Part shown: positions 41,693-50,487 of the stretch, in pieces
Layout of the letters: every line of letters starts with the position of its first letter
Numbering within the stretch: position 1 is the first letter of the stretch
NCBI GenBank assembly: GCA_024235935.1
Contig: JACKLL010000002.1
Span: 62,001-126,000 of the forward strand
Reading direction: 5' to 3'
Origin: Rhodoferax sp.
GTDB taxonomy: Bacteria > Pseudomonadota > Gammaproteobacteria > Burkholderiales > Burkholderiaceae_C
DNA length: 64,000 nucleotides
The notes under the pieces: generated by a model
Databases searched by the model: none
What the model was told of the DNA's origin: nothing
The model's input: only the letters and a program-made list of their open reading frames with translations
Translations under genes and position numbers: made by a program

Positions 41693-43504
41693 ATGAGCTC
41701 CAACCACCCATCCCCATCCTCCACCGGCATCGCGCTGGCCAGCGTCGACGACATGCGCGCACGAATCCGGCAAAAGCGCCAGCTCAAGGGTCGGCAGATC
41801 GATGCCGAATCGGCCGCTGAAGTTCGCGCGCTGATCGGCGAGCCACCAGCTTCCGGATACCGGCGCGACCTGCTGATCGAGTACCTGCACCGGCTCAATG
41901 ACACCTACCGCGGTCTGCATGCGCGCCATCTGGTGGCATTGGCGGGCGCCATGAAGATCGGCATGGCCGAGGTCTACGAGGTCGCGACCTTCTATCACCA
42001 CTTCGAAGTTCTGGATGCCGACGCTGCGGCGCCTGCGCTGACGGTACGCGTCTGCAGCGGCCTGAGCTGCGCACTGGGCGGTGGGGCGCAATTGCTTCAG
42101 AAGCTGCAGACTGCGGTGGGTTCGGCCGATGTACGGGTGATCCCAGCGCCCTGCCTGGGTCGCTGCGAGCAGGGTCCGATGGCCGTGGTGCACCAGCATC
42201 CGGTACCGCATGCCGATGTGCGCAAGGTGACCGACGCCGTTACAGCCCGCACGATTGCACATCCGGCGGCAGCCGATACCGGTTCGTTCGCTCTGGCCGC
42301 GCAGGTCGAGCGCAGCATCACCAGCGGCCCGGTGGACGTCGAGGTCGCCCCGGCCTATGTCGGGCTGCGCGCTTACCAGGCGCAGGGCGGGTATGCGCTG
42401 CTGGCGGCACTTGTGGCCGAGAGGCATGAGGCCGAGCATTTCATCCACGTGATGGAGAGCTCGGGCCTGCGTGGCCTGGGCGGTGCCGGCTTCCCGGCGG
42501 GGCGCAAGTGGCGCATCGTGCGCCGGATGGAAGGGCCGCGCATGATGGCCGTCAACATCGACGAGGGCGAACCCGGTACCTTCAAGGACCGCACCTATCT
42601 CGAACGCGACCCGCACCGATTCCTCGAAGGCATGCTGATTGCCGCACGGGTGGTGGGCGTGCAGTCCTGCTACATCTACCTGCGCGACGAATACCATGGC
42701 TGTCGCGCCATCCTGGAGGCGGAACTCGAAAAGCTGCGTGCCGAGGCCCCGTTCCCGCTGCCGCACATCGAGCTGCGCCGTGGTGCCGGTGCCTATATCT
42801 GCGGCGAAGAGTCGGCCATGATCGAGAGCATCGAGGGCAAGCGCGGCGAGCCGCGCAAACGTCCGCCGTATATTGCCAGTGTCGGCGTGTTCGGTCACCC
42901 GACGCTGGAGCACAACTTCGAGACCCTGTACTGGGTGCGCGACATTCTCGAAAAGGGCCCCGAATGGTTTGCCGGCTTCGGCCGCAATGGGCGCAAGGGT
43001 CTGCGCTCGTACAGCGTCAGCGGGCGGGTCCGCTCGCCCGGCGTCAAGCTGGCGCCGGCCGGCATCAGCCTGCGCGAACTGATAGCCGAATACTGCGACG
43101 GCATGCTGGACGGGCATGATCTGTATGCCTACCTGCCAGGGGGCGCTTCCGGCGGCATTTTGCCGGCGCACCTGGCGGACGAACCGCTGGACTTCGACAC
43201 CTTGCAGCCCCACGGCTGCTTCATCGGCTCGGCTGCGGTCATCGTGCTCAGCCAGCATGACAGGGCGCGTGACGCGGCACTGAACATGCTGCAATTCTTC
43301 GCCGATGAGAGTTGCGGCCAGTGCACGCCATGCCGCGTCGGTACGGCCAAGGCCGCGCTGCTGATGCAGGCGCCGGTCTGGGACAACGACACGCTGGAGG
43401 ACCTGAACCAGGTCATGACCGATGCCTCGATCTGCGGCCTGGGCCAGGCCGCGCCCAATCCGATCCGCAGCGTGCAGACCTATTTTGCGCAGGAGATCCG
43501 CTGA
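41693..43504 (+). CDS. Fused NuoE/NuoF-like (FdsG-FdsB) diaphorase subunit of NAD-dependent formate dehydrogenase
   Basis: 603 residues combining two subunits. Residues about 45-190 are a NuoE/FdsG thioredoxin-like [2Fe-2S] domain with VRVCSGLSCALG and PCLGRCEQG as ligands. The rest is NuoF/FdsB: FMN-binding GLGGAGFPAGRKW, NADH-binding MAVNIDEGEPGTFKDRTYLE and AYICGEESAMIESIEG, and the [4Fe-4S] ligands in ESCGQCTPCRVG with CGLG. It passes electrons between the formate dehydrogenase alpha subunit and NAD+. No Shine-Dalgarno is visible for the start at 41693, so the start is uncertain. The last base is shared with the alpha-subunit ATG (TGATG). Confidence 0.92.
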   Translation: MSSNHPSPSSTGIALASVDDMRARIRQKRQLKGRQIDAESAAEVRALIGEPPASGYRRDLLIEYLHRLNDTYRGLHARHLVALAGAMKIGMAEVYEVATFYHHFEVLDADAAAPALTVRVCSGLSCALGGGAQLLQKLQTAVGSADVRVIPAPCLGRCEQGPMAVVHQHPVPHADVRKVTDAVTARTIAHPAAADTGSFALAAQVERSITSGPVDVEVAPAYVGLRAYQAQGGYALLAALVAERHEAEHFIHVMESSGLRGLGGAGFPAGRKWRIVRRMEGPRMMAVNIDEGEPGTFKDRTYLERDPHRFLEGMLIAARVVGVQSCYIYLRDEYHGCRAILEAELEKLRAEAPFPLPHIELRRGAGAYICGEESAMIESIEGKRGEPRKRPPYIASVGVFGHPTLEHNFETLYWVRDILEKGPEWFAGFGRNGRKGLRSYSVSGRVRSPGVKLAPAGISLRELIAEYCDGMLDGHDLYAYLPGGASGGILPAHLADEPLDFDTLQPHGCFIGSAAVIVLSQHDRARDAALNMLQFFADESCGQCTPCRVGTAKAALLMQAPVWDNDTLEDLNQVMTDASICGLGQAAPNPIRSVQTYFAQEIR

Positions 43505-46434
43505 TGAACGCACCCGCCAAACTATCGGAAGTCACCCCCCGGACCATTGCCTTCCAGCTCGACGGCCGCTCGGTCGAAGCGTTCGAAGGCGAATCCATTC
43601 TGGATGCGGCGCAGCGCCATGGCATCGCGATTCCGCACCTGTGCCACAAGAATGGCTACCGGGCCGACGGAAACTGCCGCGCCTGCGTGGTCGAGATCAC
43701 CGGCGAGCGCACGCTGGCACCGAGTTGCTGTCGCAGTGCCATCGACGGCATGGAGGTGCGCAGCCAGAGTCCGCGCGCCGTCAAGAGCCAGCAGATGGTG
43801 CTGGAGATGCTGCTGTCGGACATGCCGGACCAGGGCTATCTGTGGAACGATGCCGAGGGTGCGTCGCCGCATGGTGAACTCAGCGATTGGGCAGCGCGCA
43901 TGGACGTGCAGGTGCGCCCGGCGCTCAACGCCTTGCGGCGCGAACAACCGGCGGCGGATCTGTCGCATCCGGCGATGGCGGTCAACCTCGACGCCTGCAT
44001 CCAGTGCAACCGCTGCGTGCGCGCCTGCCGCGAGGAGCAGGTCAACGACGTCATCGGTTATGCGCGGCGCGGTTCGCACAGCGCCATCGTGTTCGATCTC
44101 GATGACGGCATGGGCGCCAGCAGCTGTGTGGCCTGCGGTGAATGCGTCCAGGCCTGCCCCACGGGTGCCTTGACGGCCAAGACCCGGATCGGATCCCAGG
44201 TGGTCGACAAGAAGGTCGATTCGGTGTGTCCATTCTGTGGCGTAGGCTGTCTGCTGACCTACAACGTCCGGGACAACAAGATTGTCAGCGTCGATGGTCG
44301 CGACGGACCGGCCAACCACAGCCGCCTGTGCGTCAAGGGGCGCTTCGGTTTCGACTATGCCCACCATCCGCAGCGGCTGACGAAGCCGCTGATCCGCAAG
44401 CCCGGCGTCGCCAAGGACCCGGCAGCGGCGCCCGAGCCGGGGAACTGGCAGGCGGTGTTCCGCGAGGCGAGCTGGGACGAGGCGCTGGCGCTGGCGGGCG
44501 GCAGCCTCAAGGCGCTGCGCGACACCTATGGCGCCAAGTCGCTGGCCGGCTTTGGTTCGGCCAAGGGCAGCAACGAAGAGGCCTATCTGTTCCAGAAGCT
44601 GGTACGCACCGGCTTCGGCTCGAACAACGTCGACCACTGCACGCGGCTATGCCATGCGTCCAGCGTGGCGGCCCTGCTGGAGGGCGTGGGTTCGGGTGCG
44701 GTCAGCAACCAGGTCAATGACGTCGAGCATGCCGGGCTGATCCTGGTCATCGGCTCCAACCCGACCAGCAACCACCCGGTGGCCGCCACCTGGATGAAGA
44801 ATGCGGCCCGCAAGGGCGTGAAGATCGTGCTGGCCGACCCGCGCATGACCGACATCGGCAAACATGCCTGGCGCACGCTGCAGTTCAAGCCCGACACCGA
44901 CGTGGCCATGCTCAATGCCCTGATCCACACCATCATCGACGAAGGGCTGGTCGACGAGGACTTCATTCGCGACCGTGCCAGCAACTTCGAAGCCCTGCGC
45001 GATAACGTCAAGGCCTACAGCCCCGAGGCGATGGCACCGATCTGTGGCGTGCCGGCGCAGACACTGCGCGAGGTGGCGCGCGAATACGCACGGCCGGCCG
45101 GCTCCAGGCCTGGTGCGATCAAGGGGTCGATGATCCTGTGGGGCATGGGCGTGAGCCAGCACGTGCACGGTACCGACAATGCGCGCTGCCTGATCGCGCT
45201 GGCCACGGTGGCCGGCCAGATCGGCAAGCCGGGGTCCGGCCTGCACCCGCTGCGCGGGCAGAACAACGTGCAGGGCGCCAGCGACGCCGGACTGATTCCG
45301 ATGATGTTCCCGAACTACCAGCGGGTGGATGGCGCCGGTGCCCACGCCTGGTTCGAGCAGTTCTGGAATGCCAGGCTGGACGACAAGCCGGGCTACACGG
45401 TGGTCGAGATCATGCACAAGGCGCTGGCGGCGGACACCGATCCGCACAAGGTCCGCGGCATGTACATCATGGGCGAGAACCCGGCCATGAGCGACCCCGA
45501 CCTGAACCATGCGCGCCATGCACTGGCCAGTCTGGAGCATCTGGTGGTGCAGGACATCTTCATGACGGAAACCGCCTGGCTGGCCGACGTCGTGTTGCCG
45601 GCCACGGCCTGGCCGGAGAAGACCGGTACCGTCAGCAACACCGACCGCATGGTGCAGCTGGGCAAGCAGGCGGTCGAGCCGCCGGGGGATGCGCGCGCCG
45701 ACCTGTGGATCATCCAGCAGATGGGCCAGCGTCTGGGGGCGTATGCGCCGCGCGACGCGGCAGCCGGTGCGCCGCAGGGGCCGGGTGGCGCCTGGGACTA
45801 TCCCGGCGAGCACCATGGCGTGGCGGCGGTCTTCGAGGAAATGCGCCAGGCCATGCACACGGCCATCGCCGGCATCAGCTGGGAGCGGCTGCAACGCGAG
45901 TCCAGCGTGACCTATCCGTGCCTGGATGCCGACGATCCGGGCCATCCGACCGTGTTCATCGACGATTTTCCGACCGCGGACGGGCGGGTGCGCCTGGTCC
46001 CGGCCGACATCATTCCAGCCAACGAACGGCCGGACGCGGACTATCCCTTCGTGCTGATCACCGGGCGGCAGCTCGAGCACTGGCATACCGGCAGCATGAC
46101 GCGCCGCTCCAGCGTGCTGGACGCGATCGAACCGATGGCGACGGCGTCGATGTGTGGCGCAGACATGCAGTCGCTGGGTGTGGCGCCCGGCGACGTGATC
46201 ACCGTGGCATCGCGTCGCGGCGCGGTCGCCATCCATCTGCGCCGGGACGACGGAACGCCGCGTGGCGCGGTGTTCATCCCGTTTGCCTACTACGAGGCTG
46301 CGGCCAACCTGCTCACCAATGCGGCACTCGATCCGGTGGGCAAGATCCCGGAATTCAAGTACTGTGCGGTCGCCGTGACAGCGGGTGGGACGCTGCGCGA
46401 GGCTGCCGGATACGGCACGGGCGCGACGGCCTGA
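43504..46434 (+). CDS. fdhF: Formate dehydrogenase subunit alpha, NAD-type (FdsA-like), molybdenum/Fe-S
   Basis: 976 residues, cytosolic (no Tat signal). The N terminus is a [2Fe-2S] ferredoxin (Cys47, 58, 61, 75), then NuoG-like ferredoxin motifs (Cys165-175 and Cys208-218), then the formate dehydrogenase domain with CPFCGVGC at 242-249 and Cys276. The metal ligand is Cys383 in CTRLCHASS, so this is a cysteine enzyme, not selenocysteine. GQNNVQGASD and RQLEHWHTGSMTRRS are molybdopterin-binding landmarks. It oxidises formate and passes electrons to the fused diaphorase subunit upstream, which shares one base with it. No fdsC or fdsD follows; the next gene is DUF3305. Confidence 0.94.
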   Translation: MNAPAKLSEVTPRTIAFQLDGRSVEAFEGESILDAAQRHGIAIPHLCHKNGYRADGNCRACVVEITGERTLAPSCCRSAIDGMEVRSQSPRAVKSQQMVLEMLLSDMPDQGYLWNDAEGASPHGELSDWAARMDVQVRPALNALRREQPAADLSHPAMAVNLDACIQCNRCVRACREEQVNDVIGYARRGSHSAIVFDLDDGMGASSCVACGECVQACPTGALTAKTRIGSQVVDKKVDSVCPFCGVGCLLTYNVRDNKIVSVDGRDGPANHSRLCVKGRFGFDYAHHPQRLTKPLIRKPGVAKDPAAAPEPGNWQAVFREASWDEALALAGGSLKALRDTYGAKSLAGFGSAKGSNEEAYLFQKLVRTGFGSNNVDHCTRLCHASSVAALLEGVGSGAVSNQVNDVEHAGLILVIGSNPTSNHPVAATWMKNAARKGVKIVLADPRMTDIGKHAWRTLQFKPDTDVAMLNALIHTIIDEGLVDEDFIRDRASNFEALRDNVKAYSPEAMAPICGVPAQTLREVAREYARPAGSRPGAIKGSMILWGMGVSQHVHGTDNARCLIALATVAGQIGKPGSGLHPLRGQNNVQGASDAGLIPMMFPNYQRVDGAGAHAWFEQFWNARLDDKPGYTVVEIMHKALAADTDPHKVRGMYIMGENPAMSDPDLNHARHALASLEHLVVQDIFMTETAWLADVVLPATAWPEKTGTVSNTDRMVQLGKQAVEPPGDARADLWIIQQMGQRLGAYAPRDAAAGAPQGPGGAWDYPGEHHGVAAVFEEMRQAMHTAIAGISWERLQRESSVTYPCLDADDPGHPTVFIDDFPTADGRVRLVPADIIPANERPDADYPFVLITGRQLEHWHTGSMTRRSSVLDAIEPMATASMCGADMQSLGVAPGDVITVASRRGAVAIHLRRDDGTPRGAVFIPFAYYEAAANLLTNAALDPVGKIPEFKYCAVAVTAGGTLREAAGYGTGATA

Positions 46435-46486
46435 TACAACCCTGCGCCAGGATGGGTCGGACCGATCCGCTACATTGCGGGGAGAC

Positions 46487-47050
46487 ATGAACCCATCATC
46501 CCGTCCCGTACGCCATGTCGCCGTCGTCATGCGGCGCCAACCTGTCGAAGGCCCGATGCGCCGTTGGCAGGACTGGCGCTGGGTGCTCGATGCGGTGGTG
46601 GACAACGACCCGGCGTGGGGTACGGCGCCGCGCGCGCTGGCCGATGAGGGTGAGGTGCAGCGCTGGCTGCATCCCGGCTTCGATGTCGAGCTGTTCCGGG
46701 ACGATGCCGAAGGGTATTTTCTGAACGTGACCACCGAGTCGCCGTGCTGGTTCGTGATGTACCGCATGGAGCAGCATGCGGCGTGGCCGGATGCGCCGAT
46801 GCCGGTGCCCTGCAAGGTATCGCTGAGCTACCACGACGCCGGCCGCTGGCTCGATGCCCAGGAACTGGTGGAGCAGGTGCCGGCGCCGCCGGATGCGGTC
46901 GCCTGGCTGCAGGCCTTCGTGGACGCGCACCATGTCATCGAACCCAAGCGGCGCCAGCGTCCGCAGAGCTTCATGGCTTTGACCGACCGCTTCGGCAACC
47001 CGGCCTCGATCAGCACCGAGAAAAGGCGTGGCGGTGGTGGCCATGGCTGA
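46487..47050 (+). CDS. DUF3305 protein of the formate dehydrogenase maturation module
   Basis: 187 residues from the ATG at 46487, preceded by GGGGAGA. It is soluble and rich in Trp and Arg: VRHVAVVMRRQPVEGPMRRW near the start, then EGYFLNVTTESPCWFVMYRM, ending in a basic GKRRG-type tail. This is the DUF3305 family, which occurs almost only next to DUF3306, a poly-ferredoxin and a TorD chaperone in formate dehydrogenase clusters. The start is 52 bp after the alpha-subunit stop and its end overlaps the DUF3306 start by 8 nt. The biochemical role is not known. Confidence 0.87.
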   Translation: MNPSSRPVRHVAVVMRRQPVEGPMRRWQDWRWVLDAVVDNDPAWGTAPRALADEGEVQRWLHPGFDVELFRDDAEGYFLNVTTESPCWFVMYRMEQHAAWPDAPMPVPCKVSLSYHDAGRWLDAQELVEQVPAPPDAVAWLQAFVDAHHVIEPKRRQRPQSFMALTDRFGNPASISTEKRRGGGGHG

Positions 47051-47762
47051 GGGCTTTCTGGGCCGCTGGTCGCAGCGCAAGCAGGCGGTTCGCGAGGGTA
47101 AACCCGCGGACAGTGTCGACATCCGTCCGGCCGTCCCGGCCGAGCCCCGGGTGCCCGCTGCCCCGCGCGCGCCCGTGCCGCCAGTCGCCCGTCCCGCGCC
47201 GACATCCGAACATGGGCGCGGCGCCGAGCCGGCATCGCCACCCGCGCCAGTGGCGCAGCCGGAACCGCCGTCGATGCAGGACGTGGCCGCCCTGAATGCC
47301 GAGTCCGATTTCAAGCCCTTCATGGCGCGCGCGGTATCCCCTGAAGTGCGCAATGCGGCCATGAAGCAGCTGTTTGCCGACCCGCACTTCAATGTGATGG
47401 ACGGGCTGGATATCTACATCGACGATTACTCCATCCCGGACCCCTTGCCAGCCGCCATGCTGCGCAAGATGGCGAGCGCCCAGTTCCTGAACCTGTTCGA
47501 CGACAAGGAGTCGCAGACGCGTGCGGCCGCGTCGGATACACCTGCCGGTGCGTCAGCCGCAGCTGCGATGGCCGACGCTGACGCCGATGCCGATGCCGAT
47601 GCCGATGCGGATCCGGGACCTGATGCGGGTCTGGACGGAGGGCCCGCCGGTCCTGACCATCCGGCCCTGGGCATGACCGAAGACCAGGCACAGAAAGCCG
47701 CCGGGGCAGGTCCCGTGCCGAACGCCATTCCCGACACCGACAAGACGGACCCCGCTGTATGA
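47043..47762 (+). CDS. DUF3306 protein of the formate dehydrogenase maturation module
   Basis: 239 residues from the ATG at 47043 (MAEGFLGRWSQRKQAVREG); a GTG at 47028 is the only other option. The first helix, a Pro/Ala-rich linker (about 30-85) and a conserved core (SDFKPFMARAVSPEVRNAAM, then FNVMDGLDIYIDDYSIPDPL) are typical of DUF3306. The C-terminal third is unusual: Ala-Asp repeats and Pro/Gly/Ala/Asp low-complexity. It overlaps DUF3305 by 8 nt and the ferredoxin gene by 4 nt (ATGA at 47759). The role is unknown, likely in enzyme maturation. Confidence 0.86.
   Translation: MAEGFLGRWSQRKQAVREGKPADSVDIRPAVPAEPRVPAAPRAPVPPVARPAPTSEHGRGAEPASPPAPVAQPEPPSMQDVAALNAESDFKPFMARAVSPEVRNAAMKQLFADPHFNVMDGLDIYIDDYSIPDPLPAAMLRKMASAQFLNLFDDKESQTRAAASDTPAGASAAAAMADADADADADADADPGPDAGLDGGPAGPDHPALGMTEDQAQKAAGAGPVPNAIPDTDKTDPAV
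47571..47612 (+). repeat. Seven hexanucleotide repeats coding for Ala-Asp in DUF3306
   Basis: Seven tandem 6-nt units of the type GCCGAT, five of which differ by at most one base from each other, run in frame and encode (Ala-Asp)x7. Such repeats can gain or lose units by slippage without breaking frame, changing the length of the acidic linker. Confidence 0.8.
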
Positions 47763-49849
47763 CGACCCTGATCTGCGACTGCAACAAGACCATGCCGCTG
47801 GACCCGCGGGAACTCGGCGCTGCGCTCAACGAGAAGCTGACGCTGCACTCGAGCCTGTGCCGGCGCGAGGCCGCAAGCTTTCTGCAGGCAGCCCAGAAGG
47901 GCGAGGAACTGGTGGTCGCCTGCACACAGGAAAAGCGCCTGTTCCTGGAGCTGGCGCAGCAATCGGAAGCGGCCGTGGCGCCGATCCGCTTTGTCAACAT
48001 CCGCGAAACCGGTGGCTGGAGCAAGGATGCCGGCAAGGCCGGTCCCAAGATTGCGGCGCTGCTCGCGCTGGCGCATCTGCCTGAACCCGAGCCGGTCGCC
48101 ACCGTGCCGTTCAACAGCCAGGGCCGCTTGCTGATCATCGGCGAACTCGGGGCTGCCGAACAGGCGGCGGCGCTGATGGGCGATGCCTTCGAGATCACCT
48201 TGTTCAGCCAGGGCGTGGGAGACGCCGAGGTGGCGCAGGAGCGGCGCCATCCGGTGCTGGCCGGGGAACTGCGTACCGTCGGCGGCTGGCTGGGCGCGTT
48301 CGACGTGCGCTGGCGTCGCAGCAACCCGATCGACCTGGACCTGTGCACGCGCTGCAATGCCTGCGTGACGGCGTGCCCGGAAGGCGCCATCGGGCTGGAC
48401 TACCAGATCGACATGGCGCTGTGCCAGTCGCACCGCGCCTGCGTCAAGGTCTGCACCGCAGCCGGCGCGATCAATTTCAGCCGGGAGCCGGAAGACCTGC
48501 AGGAGACCTTCGACCTGGTGCTGGACCTGCGCGCGCAGCCGGCCTTCACCCAGCACGCGCCGCCCCAGGGTTATCTGCACTGGAACGGGCGCGACCTGGC
48601 GGCGCTGCTGCAGCTGCGCGGCCTCGTGGGTGCGTTCGAGAAGCCGCAGTTCTTTCATTACAAGCAGAAGCTGTGTGCACACAGCCGCAACGAGCGTGTG
48701 GGCTGCAATGCCTGCGTCGACATCTGCTCGGCATCGGCCATCACCAGCGAGCCTTCCCGACAGCGCATCGTCGTCAATCCGAACCTGTGCGTGGGATGCG
48801 GCGCCTGCACGACGGTGTGCCCGAGTGGCGCCCTGACCTATACCTATCCGCGCCCGGCCGAACAGGGGACGCGGATCAAGACGCTGCTCACGACCTATCT
48901 GCGCCACGGTGGCAAGAGCCCGTCCCTGCTGCTGCACAACACGCAGACCGGTGGCCGCATGCTCGAGGACCTGGGTCGTGCGGCGCGGCTGGATGCCGAC
49001 ACCCACGGGATACCGGCGCGTGTGATGCCCTTGCCGCTGTGGCACGACGTGTCGGTCGGGCTGGAGTTGTGGCTGTCGGCGATGGCCTATGGCGCCTCGC
49101 AGGTCTGGGTCCTGACTGGTGATGACGATGCGCCCCAGTACCGCGACGCCGTGCGCGACCAGATGGCGCTGGCCCAGACCATCATGACCGGGCTGGGTTA
49201 TGCCGGCGAACACTTCCGGGTGCTGCACGTGCGCGACGCGCGCGACCTGGCCCAGCTCGACCGCGATCTGCGCGCCGCGCCGGCGGGCAGTGTGGCGCGC
49301 GCCGCAGGCTTTGCCGTGCAGGCCGACAAGCGGGCCACACTGGAGCTGGCGCTGGCGCATCTGGCCGAGCACGCGCCCCGGCCGCCGGCATCGGATGTCA
49401 TCGCATTGCCGGCGCAGGGCTCGCCGCTGGGTGCGCTGGCGCTCGACAAGAATGCCTGCACGATGTGCCTGAGCTGCGTCAATGCATGCCCGGCCGCAGC
49501 CCTGCAGGACAATCCGGACGCGCCGCAGCTGCGTTTCATCGAGAAGAACTGCGTGCAGTGCGGCCTGTGTGTCGGCACCTGCCCGGAAAAGGCGCTGAGC
49601 CTGGTGCCGCGGCTGAACCTGGCACCGCAGCGCAAGGACCCGGTGGTCATCAACGAGATGCAGCCCTATGTCTGCGTGCGCTGCAGCAAGCCTTTCGGCA
49701 CGCTCAAGGCGATCGAGGCCATGCTGGGCAAGCTGGCCGGCCACAGCATGTTCCAGGGCGAGGCGCTCGAACGCCTGAAGATGTGCGGCGATTGCCGGGT
49801 CATCGACCTGTACTCGGCATCGAACGAAGTGAAGATCACCGACCTATGA
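47759..49849 (+). CDS. Multi-cluster 4Fe-4S ferredoxin-type protein (formate dehydrogenase-associated)
   Basis: 696 residues with at least six cysteine clusters: CTRCNACVTACPEG and CQSHRACVKVC in the middle-left part, CNACVDICSAS, CVGCGACTTVCPSG, then CTMCLSCVNACPA and CVQCGLCVGTCPEK near the C terminus, plus CVRCS and CGDC pairs at the very end (zinc or a further cluster). The N-terminal part (MTTLICDCNKTMPLDPREL) has its own Cys-rich loop. No signal or membrane segment is visible, so it works in the cytosol. It is encoded between DUF3306 (4-nt overlap) and torD (ATGA), so it belongs to the maturation or electron-transfer side of the formate dehydrogenases. Family members are known by conservation, not by activity. 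Confidence 0.88.
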   Translation: MTTLICDCNKTMPLDPRELGAALNEKLTLHSSLCRREAASFLQAAQKGEELVVACTQEKRLFLELAQQSEAAVAPIRFVNIRETGGWSKDAGKAGPKIAALLALAHLPEPEPVATVPFNSQGRLLIIGELGAAEQAAALMGDAFEITLFSQGVGDAEVAQERRHPVLAGELRTVGGWLGAFDVRWRRSNPIDLDLCTRCNACVTACPEGAIGLDYQIDMALCQSHRACVKVCTAAGAINFSREPEDLQETFDLVLDLRAQPAFTQHAPPQGYLHWNGRDLAALLQLRGLVGAFEKPQFFHYKQKLCAHSRNERVGCNACVDICSASAITSEPSRQRIVVNPNLCVGCGACTTVCPSGALTYTYPRPAEQGTRIKTLLTTYLRHGGKSPSLLLHNTQTGGRMLEDLGRAARLDADTHGIPARVMPLPLWHDVSVGLELWLSAMAYGASQVWVLTGDDDAPQYRDAVRDQMALAQTIMTGLGYAGEHFRVLHVRDARDLAQLDRDLRAAPAGSVARAAGFAVQADKRATLELALAHLAEHAPRPPASDVIALPAQGSPLGALALDKNACTMCLSCVNACPAAALQDNPDAPQLRFIEKNCVQCGLCVGTCPEKALSLVPRLNLAPQRKDPVVINEMQPYVCVRCSKPFGTLKAIEAMLGKLAGHSMFQGEALERLKMCGDCRVIDLYSASNEVKITDL

Positions 49850-50475
49850 CGCCCATGTCCATGCCCTTGTCCGATGCCAGCAGCGCGCTGGATGAAGAAA
49901 CCGCGCGGGCCGAGCTCTACGGCCTGCTGGCCCAGCTCTACTACGCGCCGCCGTCGGCCGACCTTGCCGCCCGCTTGCGGGTGGCCGTGACCGAGGCGCC
50001 CGCCGCCGGCGGCTACCTCGAGGAGCCGTGGCGGATACTGGTCGGCGCCGCGCGCGAGATGGACGACCAGGCCATCGCCGACGAATACGTGGCCTTGTTC
50101 GGCGGCATGACCCGCCCGGACGTCTACCTCTACGGCTCGCACTACCTGAGCGGCTTCCTGAACGAAAAGCCGCTGGCCCGATTGCGCGGTGCGCTGGACG
50201 CGCTCGGACTGGCGCGCGACGAGACGGTGTCGGAAACCGAGGACCATGTGGCCTGCCTGTGCGAGGTCATGCGTTACCTGATCGCCGGTGACGATGTGGC
50301 GGTCGCCAACCTGACGCACCAGCGCGCCTTCTTCGCCGACCATCTCCAGCCCTGGGTGCTCGACATGTGCGACGCGATCGGTGCGCACCCGCAGGCCCGC
50401 TTCTACACGGCGGTGGCCGCGTTCACGCGCGCATTCGTCAGTGTCGAGGCCCAGGGGTTCGACATGCTGGCCTGA
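49846..50475 (+). CDS. TorD/DmsD-family molecular chaperone
   Basis: 209 residues from the ATG at 49846, overlapping the ferredoxin gene stop (ATGA). It is all-helical and soluble: EETARAELYGLLAQLYYAPP near the start, then DEYVALFGGMTRPDVYLYGS, with SETEDHVACLCEVMRYLIAG, the TorD motif region. TorD proteins bind the apo form and the Tat signal of molybdoenzymes and hold them until cofactor insertion. The neighbouring Tat-exported alpha subunit and small Tat protein are the likely clients. It ends 12 bp from the convergent kinase gene. Confidence 0.93.
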   Translation: MTPMSMPLSDASSALDEETARAELYGLLAQLYYAPPSADLAARLRVAVTEAPAAGGYLEEPWRILVGAAREMDDQAIADEYVALFGGMTRPDVYLYGSHYLSGFLNEKPLARLRGALDALGLARDETVSETEDHVACLCEVMRYLIAGDDVAVANLTHQRAFFADHLQPWVLDMCDAIGAHPQARFYTAVAAFTRAFVSVEAQGFDMLA

Positions 50476-50487
50476 GGTGGCTGGCGC

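Noticed and set aside
44650..44660. Possible selenocysteine in the alpha subunit of the NAD-type enzyme
   Set aside because: The active-site codon encodes cysteine (Cys383); no in-frame TGA is present there, nor in the exported enzyme (Cys208).
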